Below are positions 1 through 8,747 of a DNA stretch of 64,000 nucleotides, piece after piece. The position numbers and the translations under genes are program-made. Position 1 is the stretch's first letter. Every line of letters begins with the position of its first letter. The stretch comes from Hymenobacter sp. IS2118 (GTDB lineage: Bacteria; Bacteroidota; Bacteroidia; Cytophagales; Hymenobacteraceae), in assembly GCF_000715495.1 (NCBI RefSeq), contig NZ_JNLX01000050.1, forward strand, positions 1-64,000. The letters run 5' to 3'. Below the pieces are notes generated by a model. It had not been told where the DNA came from and searched no databases. It was given only the letters and a program-made list of their open reading frames with translations.

Positions 1-2
1 GG

Positions 3-497
3 CCCGCGGCCCAGCCGCGCGGTCGGCGTCCCGCGCCGCGCCGGCCGCTCACCTTCGTGGGACAAGCCCAGCTGCTCATCGCTAATAATCAGCGGATGGA
101 GCTTTTGCCGCTGCTGTTGCCCCTGGACTGGCTGCGGCAGCCTGAATCCTTTGACATTTATACCTGGCCCCGTCTGCTGGCCGAATCGGCTCAGGCGCAG
201 CCCGACGCTACGTTTGACGCGGTAATGGAACGGTTCGAGAGCTACCTGAACGACCAGAAATCGCGGGGCACCGCTCTCTATTATTTCATTGCCAAGTGCC
301 TGAGTAAGTTGGTGCAGCTGCCGACCCTTGTCGAGCAGGTGCGGCTGTTCGCCTCAGAACTTATGCGGCAGTACCGGCGGCTTTCCGCGTTGCACAACGC
401 CCTGGCCACGGCCGGATTTTCCCCCATTGAAAACGAGCTGGATACCGGCCTGCCCGTCAAAAAACGTGGCCGGCCCGCCAAAAACGCAGCTCAATGA
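3..497 (+). CDS. C-terminal part of an unidentified protein (5' end outside window)
   Basis: The reading frame is open from base 3, and the first visible start-like codon (GTG at 57) lies inside it, so this is probably the tail of a longer gene that begins before the window. The visible 165 codons begin with a basic, proline-rich stretch (PRGRRPAPRR), continue as a helix-rich region of about 110 residues, and end with KKRGRPAKNAAQ. Both basic stretches resemble AT-hook DNA-binding motifs (core RGRP). I do not recognise the family. The stop lies inside a long terminator palindrome shared with the convergent nuoJ. DNA or RNA binding is only a guess from the basic motifs. Confidence 0.55.
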   Translation, partial: PAAQPRGRRPAPRRPLTFVGQAQLLIANNQRMELLPLLLPLDWLRQPESFDIYTWPRLLAESAQAQPDATFDAVMERFESYLNDQKSRGTALYYFIAKCLSKLVQLPTLVEQVRLFASELMRQYRRLSALHNALATAGFSPIENELDTGLPVKKRGRPAKNAAQ

Positions 498-540
498 AAG
501 CAAAAAGAGCGTCTGGTCAGACGCTCTTTTTGCTTTCATT
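493..540. terminator. Bidirectional terminator between convergent genes
   Basis: A perfect 23-bp inverted repeat (493-515 with 518-540) has a formal 2-base loop. It contains a GC core flanked by A-runs and T-runs on both strands. It overlaps the stop of the plus-strand gene and precedes the end of nuoJ, so it can stop transcription from either side. Confidence 0.85.
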
Positions 541-557
541 GGAAAACTTCGGAAAAG

Positions 558-1067
558 CTAGAAATTCCGCTCGCCCACTTCGCGTTTGCCCAGCATCACC
601 GACCCCACCATGGCAACCAGTAGCAGGATAGAAGCTAATTCAAACGGCAGTGCGTACTGCTGAAACAGCACCAGACCCAGCTTGTCCACCATGCCAATCT
701 GCGAGTCGAAGCTGGTGGCGTTGTAGCCTTCGGGCTGAATGTCGCGCATGGCGGCCACCAGTATTAGCAGCAGCGAGCCGCCGGCGATGGCGGCCGCAAA
801 CTTGGCCAGGGCCGGCTTGTGCGGCTCGGTTTCCTCGTTCAGGTTCAGGAACATAATCACGAACAGAAACAGCACCATGATAGCGCCGGCGTACACGATG
901 ATGTTCACCGCGGCCAGGAACTGCGCGTTCAGCAACAGATAGTGGCCCGAGAGCGTGAAGAACGTGAGGATGAGGAACAGGACGCTGTGCACCGGGTTTT
1001 TGGCCAGCACCACGCCCAATGCACTCAGCAGGGCCACGAACGAGAGAAAGAGAAAGAGGGAAGACAT
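558..1067 (-). CDS. nuoJ: NADH-quinone oxidoreductase subunit J
   Basis: Membrane subunit of respiratory complex I, which couples NADH oxidation to proton pumping. The 169-residue product is very hydrophobic with about five transmembrane helices. The third helix contains the NuoJ-type run VNIIVYAGAIMVLFLFVIMF, characteristic of the family. It is the last gene of the nuoA-J operon. nuoK, nuoL, nuoM and nuoN, which normally follow, are absent here and a terminator lies directly after the stop; M and N occur about 56 kb away. The ATG at 1067 gives the usual N-terminus. Confidence 0.95.
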   Translation of the reverse strand: MSSLFLFLSFVALLSALGVVLAKNPVHSVLFLILTFFTLSGHYLLLNAQFLAAVNIIVYAGAIMVLFLFVIMFLNLNEETEPHKPALAKFAAAIAGGSLLLILVAAMRDIQPEGYNATSFDSQIGMVDKLGLVLFQQYALPFELASILLLVAMVGSVMLGKREVGERNF

Positions 1068-1073
1068 TGAGTA

Positions 1074-1140
1074 GTGAGGTAAGCTTTAGCTTGCCGTTTT
1101 AAAGGTCGGAGTTGAGTACGGCAAGCTAAAGCTTACCTCA
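1074..1140. repeat. Intergenic inverted repeat, GGTAAGCTTTAGCTTGCC family
   Basis: Two 24-base arms (1074-1097 and 1117-1140), perfect complements around a 19-base centre, fill the gap between nuoI and nuoJ. The arms contain the internally symmetric AAGCTTTAGCTT. No T-run follows, so a strong terminator inside the operon is unlikely; processing or mRNA-stability roles are possible. Confidence 0.8.
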
Positions 1141-1143
1141 CAA

Positions 1144-1722
1144 TTATACCAGTTGCGTGCGCAGCTTGTCGGCCTGCTCGGGCGTGAGCTGGATGCCGCG
1201 CTTCGAGCGGTTATCCGGTGTCACGGGCTCCACCAGTCGGTCCTTGCCATAGATGAACTCGTCGCGCTCGAAGCGGGGCGGGGCCATTTTGTCGGCTTGC
1301 AGGTACACGGCAGCTTTGGGACAAGCTTCCTCACACAGGCCGCAGAAAATGCAGCGCAGCATGTTGATTTCGTAACTCACGGCGTACTTCTCCTCGCGAT
1401 AAAGGTTTTCCTCGCCCTTTTTGCGCTCGCCAGCCACCATGGTAATGGCTTCGGCGGGGCAGGCCACGGCGCACAGGCCGCAGGCCGTGCAGCGCTCCCG
1501 GCCTTTTTCGTCGCGCTTCAGCACGTGCAGGCCGCGGAAAACAGGGGAGAAAGGGCGCGTCTCTTCGGGGTAGCGAATGGTGACCTGCTTCTTGGTAGCA
1601 GCCCGGAAAAAGTGCTGCATCGTAATGCTCAGGCCCTGGAAAATAGCCGGCAGATAGGCCCGCTCAGCCAAAGTCATGGGCTTCTTTTCGAGAACTTTAG
1701 CGCGTTTGCTTAAGGATTCCAT
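1144..1722 (-). CDS. nuoI: NADH-quinone oxidoreductase subunit I (two [4Fe-4S] clusters)
   Basis: Peripheral-arm subunit of complex I that carries electrons through two tetranuclear iron-sulfur clusters towards NuoB. Two ferredoxin motifs are clear: CTACGLCAVACP and CIFCGLCEEACP, each CxxCxxCxxxCP. I chose the ATG at 1722 (MESLSKRAK), giving 192 residues. Two upstream in-frame starts (1737 and 1755) lie in or beside a GTCATGC-type repeat and would translate repeat sequence. It sits between nuoH and nuoJ with repeat-filled spacers on both sides. Confidence 0.95.
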   Translation of the reverse strand: MESLSKRAKVLEKKPMTLAERAYLPAIFQGLSITMQHFFRAATKKQVTIRYPEETRPFSPVFRGLHVLKRDEKGRERCTACGLCAVACPAEAITMVAGERKKGEENLYREEKYAVSYEINMLRCIFCGLCEEACPKAAVYLQADKMAPPRFERDEFIYGKDRLVEPVTPDNRSKRGIQLTPEQADKLRTQLV

Positions 1723-1731
1723 AGTGGTTTC

Positions 1732-1839
1732 TGTCATGCCAAGCTTGTGAAGCATCTTATCAGATTCGCAAAGCTCGATGGTAACTATCTCTGACGAATG
1801 GAGCAGCGGTGATACGATGCTTCCTTCGTCAGCATGACA
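1732..1839. repeat. Intergenic inverted repeat, GTCATGCTGAGC family (degenerate copy)
   Basis: Starts with TGTCATGCC and ends with CAGCATGACA, with imperfect internal arms containing GAAGCATCTTATC on one side and GATGCTTCCTTCG on the other. It lies between nuoH and nuoI and belongs to the same family as the copies near 4.1, 12.25 and 34.8 kb. Confidence 0.7.
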
Positions 1840-1841
1840 GT

Positions 1842-2936
1842 TTATTTAATAATGCCAAACGTAATCAGGCCGCCCGTGAGCAGGATGTTGAATATGGCCA
1901 GGGGGATGAGGATGGTCCAGCCCAGGCGCATCAGCTGGTCGTAGCGGAAGCGTGGCAGCGTCCAGCGCACCCACATAAAGAAGAAGATGAAGCTGAAGAT
2001 TTTGGCGAACAAGCCAAGCAGTCCGACGATGGTGATAATGTTAGAGGCCGTCACCAATTCCAAGCTCTGCGATGATACGAGCCAGTCACGCAGCTCGGAT
2101 TGAAACGGGAAGTTGAAGCCGCCAAAGTACAGCACGCTCATCACGGCCGAAGCCACAAACACGTTGATGTACTCCGCAAACAGGTACAGGCCCATTTTCA
2201 TTGAGCTGTACTCGGTGTGGTAGCCGCCAATCAGTTCCGTTTCGCACTCGGGCAGGTCGAAGGGCGTACGGTTGGTTTCGGCAAAAGCGCACACGATGAA
2301 GATAATGAAGCCCAACGGCTGCTTCATCACGTTCCAGTTGAAGATGTCCTGCCACACGAAAGGCGCATCCGAAGCCTGCTGAAAGGTGATTTCGCGTAGC
2401 GACAGCGAGCCCGACATCATCAGCACGGCAATCAGGGCGAGGCCCATGGCAATTTCGTAGCTGATGTTCTGGGACGCGGCGCGAATGGCACCGAGCAGCG
2501 AAAACTTGTTGTTCGACGCCCAGCCGCCAATCATGATGCCGTACACGCCCAGCGATACCATGCCGAACACGTAAAGCATGCCCACGTTGATTTCAATGCC
2601 CTGCAGGTGAATGGCCGTGTCGCCAAACTGCAGCACGTTGCCAAACGGAATCACCGCCGACGACATCAGCGCCGTAATCATGGCCAAACACGGCCCGAAT
2701 ACGAACAGCGCCCGGTTGGCCCCAGCGGGGAAAAACTCTTCCTTCGTGAAAAGCTTCACGGCATCAGCCAGCGGCTGTAATAGGCCGAAAGGCCCGGCAC
2801 GGTCTGGCCCAACCCGGTCCTGCAGAAACGCGGCAATCACGCGCTCAGCATAAGTAGAGTAGGTGGCAATCAGCAGCGAAACGCCGAAAACAACTAAAAC
2901 GACGACGCCTTGCCAGGCTAGGGGTGGAAAATCCAT
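1842..2936 (-). CDS. nuoH: NADH-quinone oxidoreductase subunit H
   Basis: Membrane subunit of complex I at the junction with the peripheral arm, forming part of the quinone site. The product has 364 residues and about eight or nine transmembrane helices. Signature stretches visible are YAERVIAAFLQDRVGP near the N-terminus, the loop around FAETNRTPFDLPE, and ELIGGYHTEYSSMK, which carry the conserved acidic residues of the quinone-reactive region. The length is slightly above the E. coli protein (325 residues). It lies between nuoG and nuoI. Confidence 0.96.
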   Translation of the reverse strand: MDFPPLAWQGVVVLVVFGVSLLIATYSTYAERVIAAFLQDRVGPDRAGPFGLLQPLADAVKLFTKEEFFPAGANRALFVFGPCLAMITALMSSAVIPFGNVLQFGDTAIHLQGIEINVGMLYVFGMVSLGVYGIMIGGWASNNKFSLLGAIRAASQNISYEIAMGLALIAVLMMSGSLSLREITFQQASDAPFVWQDIFNWNVMKQPLGFIIFIVCAFAETNRTPFDLPECETELIGGYHTEYSSMKMGLYLFAEYINVFVASAVMSVLYFGGFNFPFQSELRDWLVSSQSLELVTASNIITIVGLLGLFAKIFSFIFFFMWVRWTLPRFRYDQLMRLGWTILIPLAIFNILLTGGLITFGIIK

Positions 2937-2945
2937 AGAGGAATT

Positions 2946-3023
2946 GTCATGCTGAGCGTGCGAAGCATCTTATCAAATTCGCGCCGCTCGAGTAGGTATA
3001 ATTTCTGCGAAGGTAGCCGTGAT
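2946..3023. repeat. Intergenic GTCATGCTGAGC-family repeat (half element)
   Basis: Contains GTCATGCTGAGCGTGCGAAGCATCTTATC, matching one arm of the family, followed by a poorly matching partner arm. It occupies the nuoG-nuoH spacer. Confidence 0.6.
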
Positions 3024-3031
3024 AGAACGCT

Positions 3032-4048
3032 TTAGTTGTTCAGGCCGCCCAGGCGCAAGGGCGGGTTCTGTTCCAGCTCGCGCACAGTGCTCTCCGGAAG
3101 GTCGGCAATGACTTGCGGGTTCACTACCGGCAACTCGTAGTGGTTTTGGGCAATCACCGAGGCGCGGTTGATGTGTGCTGGACCTTCCAGCGTCCAATCG
3201 GCCGTTTCCTTTTTGTCGAAGCGGCAGGTGTTACAAATCCACTCCTTCACTTCGCCGTACTCGTCCTTGCGGGCCGTTACACGAAGCACGTCTTTGCCTT
3301 TGTACCAGAGCGTCACGTGGCCGTTGCACTTGTCGGTTTCGCAGTCGCGGTGGGCATTCACGGGTTTCGTGAACCACACCCGCTGCTTAAAGCGGAAGGT
3401 TTTATCCGTCAGCGCGCCCACCGGGCACACGTCGATAACGTTGCCGCTGAAATCGTTGTCGATGATGTTCTCAATGTAAGTACCAATCTCTGAGGCATCG
3501 CCGCGACCCAGCACGCCGTGCACGCGCTCGGGCGTGAGCTGGTCGGCTACGTACACGCAGCGGTAGCACAGAATGCAGCGCGTCATGTGCAGCTGAATGA
3601 GCGGGCCGATGTCGATTTTCTCGAAGGTGCGGCGCTCTTCCTCGTAACGGGTGGTGCTCAGACCGTGCTCAAAAGCAAAGTCCTGCAAGCTGCACTCGCC
3701 GGCCTGGTCGCACACCGGACAGTCGAGCGGGTGGTTGATGAGCAGCATTTCCACGATGCCCTTGCGCACGTCCATCACCTGCTCGTTGATGGTGTTTTCC
3801 ACCACCATGCCGTCCTGCACTGTCGTGATGCACGAGGCCACCAGCTTGGGCATGGGCCGCGGGTCTTTGGCCGAACCGGCCGAAACCTTCACCAGGCAGG
3901 CGCGGCACTTGCCGCCCGAGCCCTTCAGCGGGGTGTAGTAGCACATGGCGGGCGGCACAATGCCGCCGCCAATCTGGCGGGCCGCATTCAGAATAGTGGT
4001 TCCGTCCGGGACCTCTACCTCTATGCCGTCGAAGGTTATTTTAGCCAT
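3032..4048 (-). CDS. nuoG: NADH-quinone oxidoreductase subunit G, short form without molybdopterin domain
   Basis: Iron-sulfur subunit of the complex I NADH-dehydrogenase module. An N-terminal [2Fe-2S] ferredoxin domain shows GGKCRACLVKV. Next come the His/Cys-rich motif HPLDCPVCDQAGEC and a CILCYRC...CPVGAL cluster. The C-terminal part (DKCNGHVTLWYKG ... CNTCRFD) resembles the extra N7-type cluster region. The protein stops at 338 residues, before the Mo-bis-MGD-like domain of E. coli NuoG (about 900 residues). Short NuoG proteins are common in Bacteroidota, so I read this as natural rather than truncated. Confidence 0.93.
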   Translation of the reverse strand: MAKITFDGIEVEVPDGTTILNAARQIGGGIVPPAMCYYTPLKGSGGKCRACLVKVSAGSAKDPRPMPKLVASCITTVQDGMVVENTINEQVMDVRKGIVEMLLINHPLDCPVCDQAGECSLQDFAFEHGLSTTRYEEERRTFEKIDIGPLIQLHMTRCILCYRCVYVADQLTPERVHGVLGRGDASEIGTYIENIIDNDFSGNVIDVCPVGALTDKTFRFKQRVWFTKPVNAHRDCETDKCNGHVTLWYKGKDVLRVTARKDEYGEVKEWICNTCRFDKKETADWTLEGPAHINRASVIAQNHYELPVVNPQVIADLPESTVRELEQNPPLRLGGLNN

Positions 4049-4070
4049 TGGTTTGTTGCGTATTTAGGTC

Positions 4071-4190
4071 GTCATGCTGAGCATTCCGCGTATCAAGCGG
4101 CGACGCAGCGAAGTCGGAGCATCTCTACCGAGTAAGTAATTCAATCGACTCAACGAAGCGGTAGAGATGCTTCGGCAAGCTCAGCATGAC
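4071..4190. repeat. Intergenic inverted repeat, GTCATGCTGAGC family (full copy)
   Basis: The outer arms are GTCATGCTGAGC (4071-4082) and its exact complement GCTCAGCATGAC (4179-4190). Inner arms contain GAGCATCTCTACC and GGTAGAGATGC. It fills the nuoF-nuoG gap. The copy at 12227-12318 shares both the outer and inner motifs. Confidence 0.8.
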
Positions 4191-4209
4191 GGGCTGTCTC
4201 TGTGCTGGT

Positions 4210-5550
4210 TTACGCCAGCACCGCCGCGCCGCGGTATACCGCGCCGGGAGCCGTAGCCTCTTTCGGATGGTTCACGTGCCACTCAAACTCGTGGCGGAAG
4301 TGGCGCACGGCGGCCGCTACCGGCCATGCGGCGGCTTCGCCCAGCGGGCAAATGGTATTGCCTTCAATCTGCTTGGCTACGCTCACAATCAGGTCGATGT
4401 CGTGCATCGAGCCATGGCCGTGTTCGAGGCGATGCAGTACCTTTTCCAGCCAGCCGGTGCCCTCGCGGCAGGGCGAGCACTGCCCGCACGACTCGTGGTG
4501 GTAGAAGCGCGAGTAATTCCAGGTATTCTTCACGATGCACGTCGTTTCGTCCATCGCAATGAAGCCGCCCGAACCCAGCATGGTACCGGTTACGAAGCCA
4601 CCGTCGCTCAGCGACTCGTAGCTCATCAGTCGGTTTTCACCGGCGGCGGTTTTTAGAATTAACTCTTTCGGCAGAATTGGCACGGAGGAACCACCAGCCA
4701 CTACAGCCTTCAACTCGCGGCCTTTCCAGATGCCACCGCAGTATTCATCAGAGTAGATGAATTCCTCCACCGGCAGGCCCAGCTCAATTTCGTAGATGCC
4801 GGGCTTGTTGAGGTGGCCACAGGCCGAAATGAGCTTGGTGCCCGTGCTTTTGCCGATGCCGATTTTGGCGTACTCGTCGCCGCCCTCGTTCACGATAACC
4901 GGCACAGCCGCAATGGTTTCCACGTTGTTGACCACTGTAGGGCGGGCATACAACCCCTGCACGGCCGGGAATGGCGGCTTATTGCGCGGGTTGCCGCGCT
5001 TGCCTTCCAACGATTCCAGCAGCGCCGTTTCCTCACCGCAGATGTAGGCACCGGCGCCGGGATGCACGTGCAAATCGAGCGAGTAGCCCGAGCCGAGAAT
5101 GTTCTCGCCCAGGAAACCAGCCGCGTAGGCCTCAGCAATAGCCTTTTCCAGAATGCGCAGCACGTACAATAGCTCGCCGCGAATGTAGATATAGCTGGTG
5201 CGCGCGCCCAGGGCGTAACTACCCGTAATCATGCCTTCAATGAGCAGGTGGGGCAGTTTCGTCATCAGCTGCCGGTCCTTGAAGGTGCCGGGTTCCGATT
5301 CGTCGGCGTTGCAGACGAGGTAGCGCGGCACTCCTTCCGGCTTGGCCAGAAAGCCCCACTTCATGCCGGCGGGGAAACCCGCGCCGCCACGCCCGCGCAG
5401 GCCCGACTTTTTCACTTCCTCCGTTACCTCATCGGGCGTCATAGTCTTGAGCGCCTTTTCCACGGAGCGGTAGCCGCCGTGCTTGCGGTAGACCTCGAAG
5501 GTGTTGATGCCTTCGACGTTGATATGTTCGGTTAATAGCTTGCGGCCCAT
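4210..5550 (-). CDS. nuoF: NADH-quinone oxidoreductase subunit F (NADH- and FMN-binding)
   Basis: Catalytic NADH-oxidising subunit of complex I. The glycine-rich nucleotide-binding segment GLRGRGGAGFPAGMKW is near residue 50, and the YICGEETALLESLEG region follows. The C-terminal tetranuclear cluster motif is ESCGQCSPCREGT with the fourth cysteine in NTICPLG. The length of 446 residues is normal. It directly follows nuoE, with 30 bases between. Its presence with nuoE shows that this complex I accepts NADH rather than ferredoxin. Confidence 0.97.
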   Translation of the reverse strand: MGRKLLTEHINVEGINTFEVYRKHGGYRSVEKALKTMTPDEVTEEVKKSGLRGRGGAGFPAGMKWGFLAKPEGVPRYLVCNADESEPGTFKDRQLMTKLPHLLIEGMITGSYALGARTSYIYIRGELLYVLRILEKAIAEAYAAGFLGENILGSGYSLDLHVHPGAGAYICGEETALLESLEGKRGNPRNKPPFPAVQGLYARPTVVNNVETIAAVPVIVNEGGDEYAKIGIGKSTGTKLISACGHLNKPGIYEIELGLPVEEFIYSDEYCGGIWKGRELKAVVAGGSSVPILPKELILKTAAGENRLMSYESLSDGGFVTGTMLGSGGFIAMDETTCIVKNTWNYSRFYHHESCGQCSPCREGTGWLEKVLHRLEHGHGSMHDIDLIVSVAKQIEGNTICPLGEAAAWPVAAAVRHFRHEFEWHVNHPKEATAPGAVYRGAAVLA

Positions 5551-5580
5551 AATGGTAAGCGTTGTGCTGATGGCCAGCCG

Positions 5581-6153
5581 TTAGTTGTTTCTGAGGGAGT
5601 TGGGCAGGTCGTTTTCTTCCCACGACAGGATGGGGCGATGAATCTGCCCGCGCAGGTCGTTGAGCATGGCATCTACTGCTTCGGTCGTGTCGAGCTGCTC
5701 GTAGTACTGCTCGCGCACCTGCACCACGGGCGCAAAGCCGCAGGCAGCCAGGCACTCCACTTCTTTGAGCGTGAACAGGCCGTCGGGCGAGGTTTCGCCC
5801 ACTTTGGCCCCGGTGATGCGCTCCAGATGTTCGGTTAGCTCGTCGGAGCCGCGCAGCATGCAGGGGCCCGTACGGCAGATTTCCAGCACGTGCTTGCCCA
5901 CCAGCTTGAGGTTGTACATGGTGTAGAACGACGATACCTCGTACACTTCAATTGGCTTGATATTCAGGGTTTCAGCCACCAGGTCCTGCACCTCGGGACT
6001 CACCCAGCCGCCGAATTCAGCTTGCGCGATGTGCAGAATCGGCAGCAGAGCCGACTTACTCCGGTCATCCGGATAATGCGTGAGCAGGCGCTTAATTTCC
6101 GCCTGAGCAGCGGCAGAGAATTGCGGTTTGGCGGGCGCGGTGGTCGGCTCCAT
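5581..6153 (-). CDS. nuoE: NADH-quinone oxidoreductase subunit E ([2Fe-2S])
   Basis: Thioredoxin-fold [2Fe-2S] subunit that partners NuoF. The four cluster cysteines are visible as CRTGPC and, about 35 residues later, CLAAC. I chose the ATG at 6153 (190 residues, MEPTTAPAKP). A TTG at 6171 would add six residues but lies against the nuoD stop. Order and spacing fit one nuo transcript. Confidence 0.95.
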   Translation of the reverse strand: MEPTTAPAKPQFSAAAQAEIKRLLTHYPDDRSKSALLPILHIAQAEFGGWVSPEVQDLVAETLNIKPIEVYEVSSFYTMYNLKLVGKHVLEICRTGPCMLRGSDELTEHLERITGAKVGETSPDGLFTLKEVECLAACGFAPVVQVREQYYEQLDTTEAVDAMLNDLRGQIHRPILSWEENDLPNSLRNN

Positions 6154-6174
6154 AGCAGTCAATTTCAACAAAAA

Positions 6175-7437
6175 CTAAGCGTCCAGCTCGCCGGCGATGA
6201 CGTTCATGGACGAGAGAATAACAATGGCGTCCGACAGCGTTGTGCCCACGGCCATTTCGGGATACGCCTGGTAATAAATGAAGCAGGGCCGGCGGAAATG
6301 CAGGCGGTAGGGCGTGCGGCCCCCATCCGAAACCAGGTAGAAACCCAGCTCGCCGTTGCCGCCTTCCACCGAGTGATACACCTCGCCAACAGGAGCATCA
6401 ATCTCACCCATCACGATTTTGAAGTGGTAAATCAGGGCCTCCATGTTCTTGTACACGTCCGGCTTGTCGGGCAGGTAGTAGTGCGGGGCGTCGGCGTGAT
6501 ACGGGCCTTCGGGCAGGTTATCGAGCGCCTGGTTGATAATGCGCAGGCTCTGCCAGATTTCCTCGTTGCGCACGATGAACCGGTCGTAAGTATCGCCGTT
6601 GGTGCCCACCGGAATGTCGAACTCGAAGTCCTCGTAGGAGGAATACGGATTCATGGCGCGCACGTCGTAGTCCACGCCGGCGGCCCGCAGGTTGGGGCCA
6701 GTGAAACCGTAGTTCAGTGCCTTTTCTGCCGAAATCGGACCCACGTTCACCACGCGGTCCATGAAAATACGGTTGCGGTTGAACATCGATTCGAATTCCT
6801 TCATCACCACCGGAAAGCTTTTCAGCCAGGCCCGCAGCTTGGCGATGGCAGCCGGCGAAAGGTCGCGCTCCATGCCACCCACGCGGCCCATGTTGGTGGT
6901 AAGGCGGGCACCGCACACCTCCTCATAGATTTCATACACTTTCTCGCGCTCCTGAAACAAGTACAGGAAGCCAGTAAACGCACCCGTATCCACCCCCAGA
7001 ATGGAGTTGCAGATGAGGTGGTCGGTAATACGGGCCAACTCCATCATAATCACGCGGATGTACTGCGCGCGCTTAGGTACGGTCACCCCGAGCAGCTTTT
7101 CCACCGTCATGTGCCAGCCCAGGTTATTGATGGGCGATGAACAGTAGTTCATCCGGTCAGTCAGCGTCGTGATTTGGTAGAAGGGCCGGCGCTCGGCAAT
7201 CTTCTCAAAGGCCCGGTGAATGTAGCCAATGGTAGGCACGCCGGAGATAATCCGCTCGCCATCCATTTGCAGGATGTTTTGGAAAATGCCGTGCGTGGCT
7301 GGGTGCGTGGGGCCCAAGTTCAGCGTCGTCAGCTCCTGGCTGAAATCGTTGAGTAGGGGCATGAGCTGGCCGTCGCGCTGGGCAGCGGCCTCTTTGGTGA
7401 TTTTGCGGGTGCCTTCCAGCGTGTCGTTTACTGCCAT
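6175..7437 (-). CDS. nuoD: NADH-quinone oxidoreductase subunit D
   Basis: The 49-kDa-type subunit that forms the quinone-binding cavity with NuoB. The N-terminal LNLGPTHPATHG motif carries the quinone-site histidine. Internal signature segments include IGYIHRAFEKIAE and RVGGMERDLSP, and the C-terminus ends near ILSSMNVIAGELDA. With 420 residues it is a separate gene, not fused to nuoC as in E. coli. It lies 18 bases downstream of nuoC. Confidence 0.97.
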   Translation of the reverse strand: MAVNDTLEGTRKITKEAAAQRDGQLMPLLNDFSQELTTLNLGPTHPATHGIFQNILQMDGERIISGVPTIGYIHRAFEKIAERRPFYQITTLTDRMNYCSSPINNLGWHMTVEKLLGVTVPKRAQYIRVIMMELARITDHLICNSILGVDTGAFTGFLYLFQEREKVYEIYEEVCGARLTTNMGRVGGMERDLSPAAIAKLRAWLKSFPVVMKEFESMFNRNRIFMDRVVNVGPISAEKALNYGFTGPNLRAAGVDYDVRAMNPYSSYEDFEFDIPVGTNGDTYDRFIVRNEEIWQSLRIINQALDNLPEGPYHADAPHYYLPDKPDVYKNMEALIYHFKIVMGEIDAPVGEVYHSVEGGNGELGFYLVSDGGRTPYRLHFRRPCFIYYQAYPEMAVGTTLSDAIVILSSMNVIAGELDA

Positions 7438-7455
7438 GATAAGGGTATCAGGGGC

Positions 7456-8013
7456 CTAGCGGCCAAAAAACAGGTCGGTTTTGTCTTCGCGGGTACCATC
7501 TTCCAGCGGATATTGCTTCCGCATGGGGTGGTAGTCCATGTCCTCCACGTTGAGGATGCGAATCAGATTGGGGTGGCCGGTGAAGATGACGCCGTAGAAA
7601 TCGTAGGCCTCGCGCTCCATCCAGTTAGCGGCGGCGTAGAGGTTACTCAGCGTGGGCACCACCGGGTCGGCCACCGGGAAGAAGATTTTCAGGCGCAGCC
7701 GGATGTTTTGCGTCAGGCTGTGCAGGTGGTAAATCATGCCCAGCTCCTTGCCCTCGTTCTCGGGGTAGTTGATGCCGCACATGGTGGTCAGAAAGTTCAG
7801 CTTGATTTCCTGGTCCTGCTGCAAGCCGGCAATGACACCGTGGATGCGCTCCCGCGTGGTGGTCACCGACAACAGCCCATATTGCTCCTCCACGTCGGTA
7901 AACGTATCCTCGCCAAACAATTGGTGCAGCAAAGCCAGCACCCGCGCATTCTGGACCTTGATGGGGTCTTCGGCAACAGCGACTTCGGGAGCGGCGGCAG
8001 ATTCTGGAGTCAT
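7456..8013 (-). CDS. nuoC: NADH-quinone oxidoreductase subunit C
   Basis: The 30-kDa-type peripheral subunit of complex I. The C-terminal half holds the family hallmark ANWMEREAYDFYGVIFTGHP, followed by LIRILNVEDMDYHPMRKQYP. The first 25 residues are a variable, acidic extension. It has 185 residues and is encoded separately from nuoD. Confidence 0.95.
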   Translation of the reverse strand: MTPESAAAPEVAVAEDPIKVQNARVLALLHQLFGEDTFTDVEEQYGLLSVTTTRERIHGVIAGLQQDQEIKLNFLTTMCGINYPENEGKELGMIYHLHSLTQNIRLRLKIFFPVADPVVPTLSNLYAAANWMEREAYDFYGVIFTGHPNLIRILNVEDMDYHPMRKQYPLEDGTREDKTDLFFGR

Positions 8014-8023
8014 TTCGTAGCTA

Positions 8024-8115
8024 TTAGCTGAAAGCTGCTAACTGTTAGTTTGGTGTTCAGCTTTATACTGTTGGGCTCGAAAGAGGCTAACAGCTACCAG
8101 CTAATGGCTAACAGC
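8024..8115. repeat. Intergenic inverted repeat, TTAGCTATTAGC family
   Basis: Imperfect arms built from TAGCTATTAGCTGAAAGCTGCTAAC and GGCTAACAGCTACCAGCTAATGGCTAACAGC fill the nuoB-nuoC gap. A second copy lies between nuoM and nuoN (57564-57690) and a partial one near 28560. Confidence 0.7.
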
Positions 8116-8119
8116 TTAC

Positions 8120-8677
8120 TTATTTGATGTTGTAAGATTCGAGCAAGGCCTGGTACTCGGGCGCATTGCGGCGGCGGAAGGATTCGTTGCGGGCGAGGTC
8201 CTGCACGCGCATCAGGCCGTCAATTACCTGCTCGGGGCGGGGCGGGCAGCCGGGCACGTACACGTCGACCGGGATGATGCGGTCGATGCCCTGCAGCACC
8301 GAATACGAGTCGAAAATGCCACCCGAGCAGGCGCAGGCGCCCATGGCCAGCACCCAACGGGGCTCGGCCATTTGCTCGTACACCTGCTTCACGATGGGGG
8401 CCATCTTCTTGGCAATGGTGCCCATTACCATGAGCAAGTCGGCTTGGCGGGGCGAGAAGCTGGGCCGCTCGGAGCCGAAACGCGAAATATCGTAGTGCGA
8501 GCCCATGGTGGCCATGAACTCAATGCCGCAGCAGGAAGTGGCAAAGGGCAAGGGCCAGAGCGAGTTGGCGCGGGCCATGCCCACCACCTTTTCCAGCGAA
8601 GTGGCAAAGAAGCCGGCGCCTTCAACGCCCTCGGGGGCTTCAACCGTTTTGATTTCCGGAACGCGGGTATCCATCAT
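8120..8677 (-). CDS. nuoB: NADH-quinone oxidoreductase subunit B (cluster N2)
   Basis: Subunit carrying the terminal [4Fe-4S] cluster N2, which donates electrons to quinone. The adjacent cysteine pair is in ATSCCGIEFMA, the third cysteine is in GACACSGGIF and the fourth in PGCPPRPE, as in the family. It has 185 residues. The ATG at 8674 is an equally possible start. It is the second gene of the operon. Confidence 0.97.
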   Translation of the reverse strand: MMDTRVPEIKTVEAPEGVEGAGFFATSLEKVVGMARANSLWPLPFATSCCGIEFMATMGSHYDISRFGSERPSFSPRQADLLMVMGTIAKKMAPIVKQVYEQMAEPRWVLAMGACACSGGIFDSYSVLQGIDRIIPVDVYVPGCPPRPEQVIDGLMRVQDLARNESFRRRNAPEYQALLESYNIK

Positions 8678-8747
8678 ATAGAATTCAGATTTGGAGGCCT
8701 ATCGGCTTAGTAACCAACACCAGCCTGGCAGCAAAAGTTTGGCCGAA

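Noticed and set aside
5890..7140. Plus-strand ORF of 416 residues opposite nuoD and nuoE
   Set aside because: Antisense shadow; nuoD and nuoE are unambiguous on the other strand.
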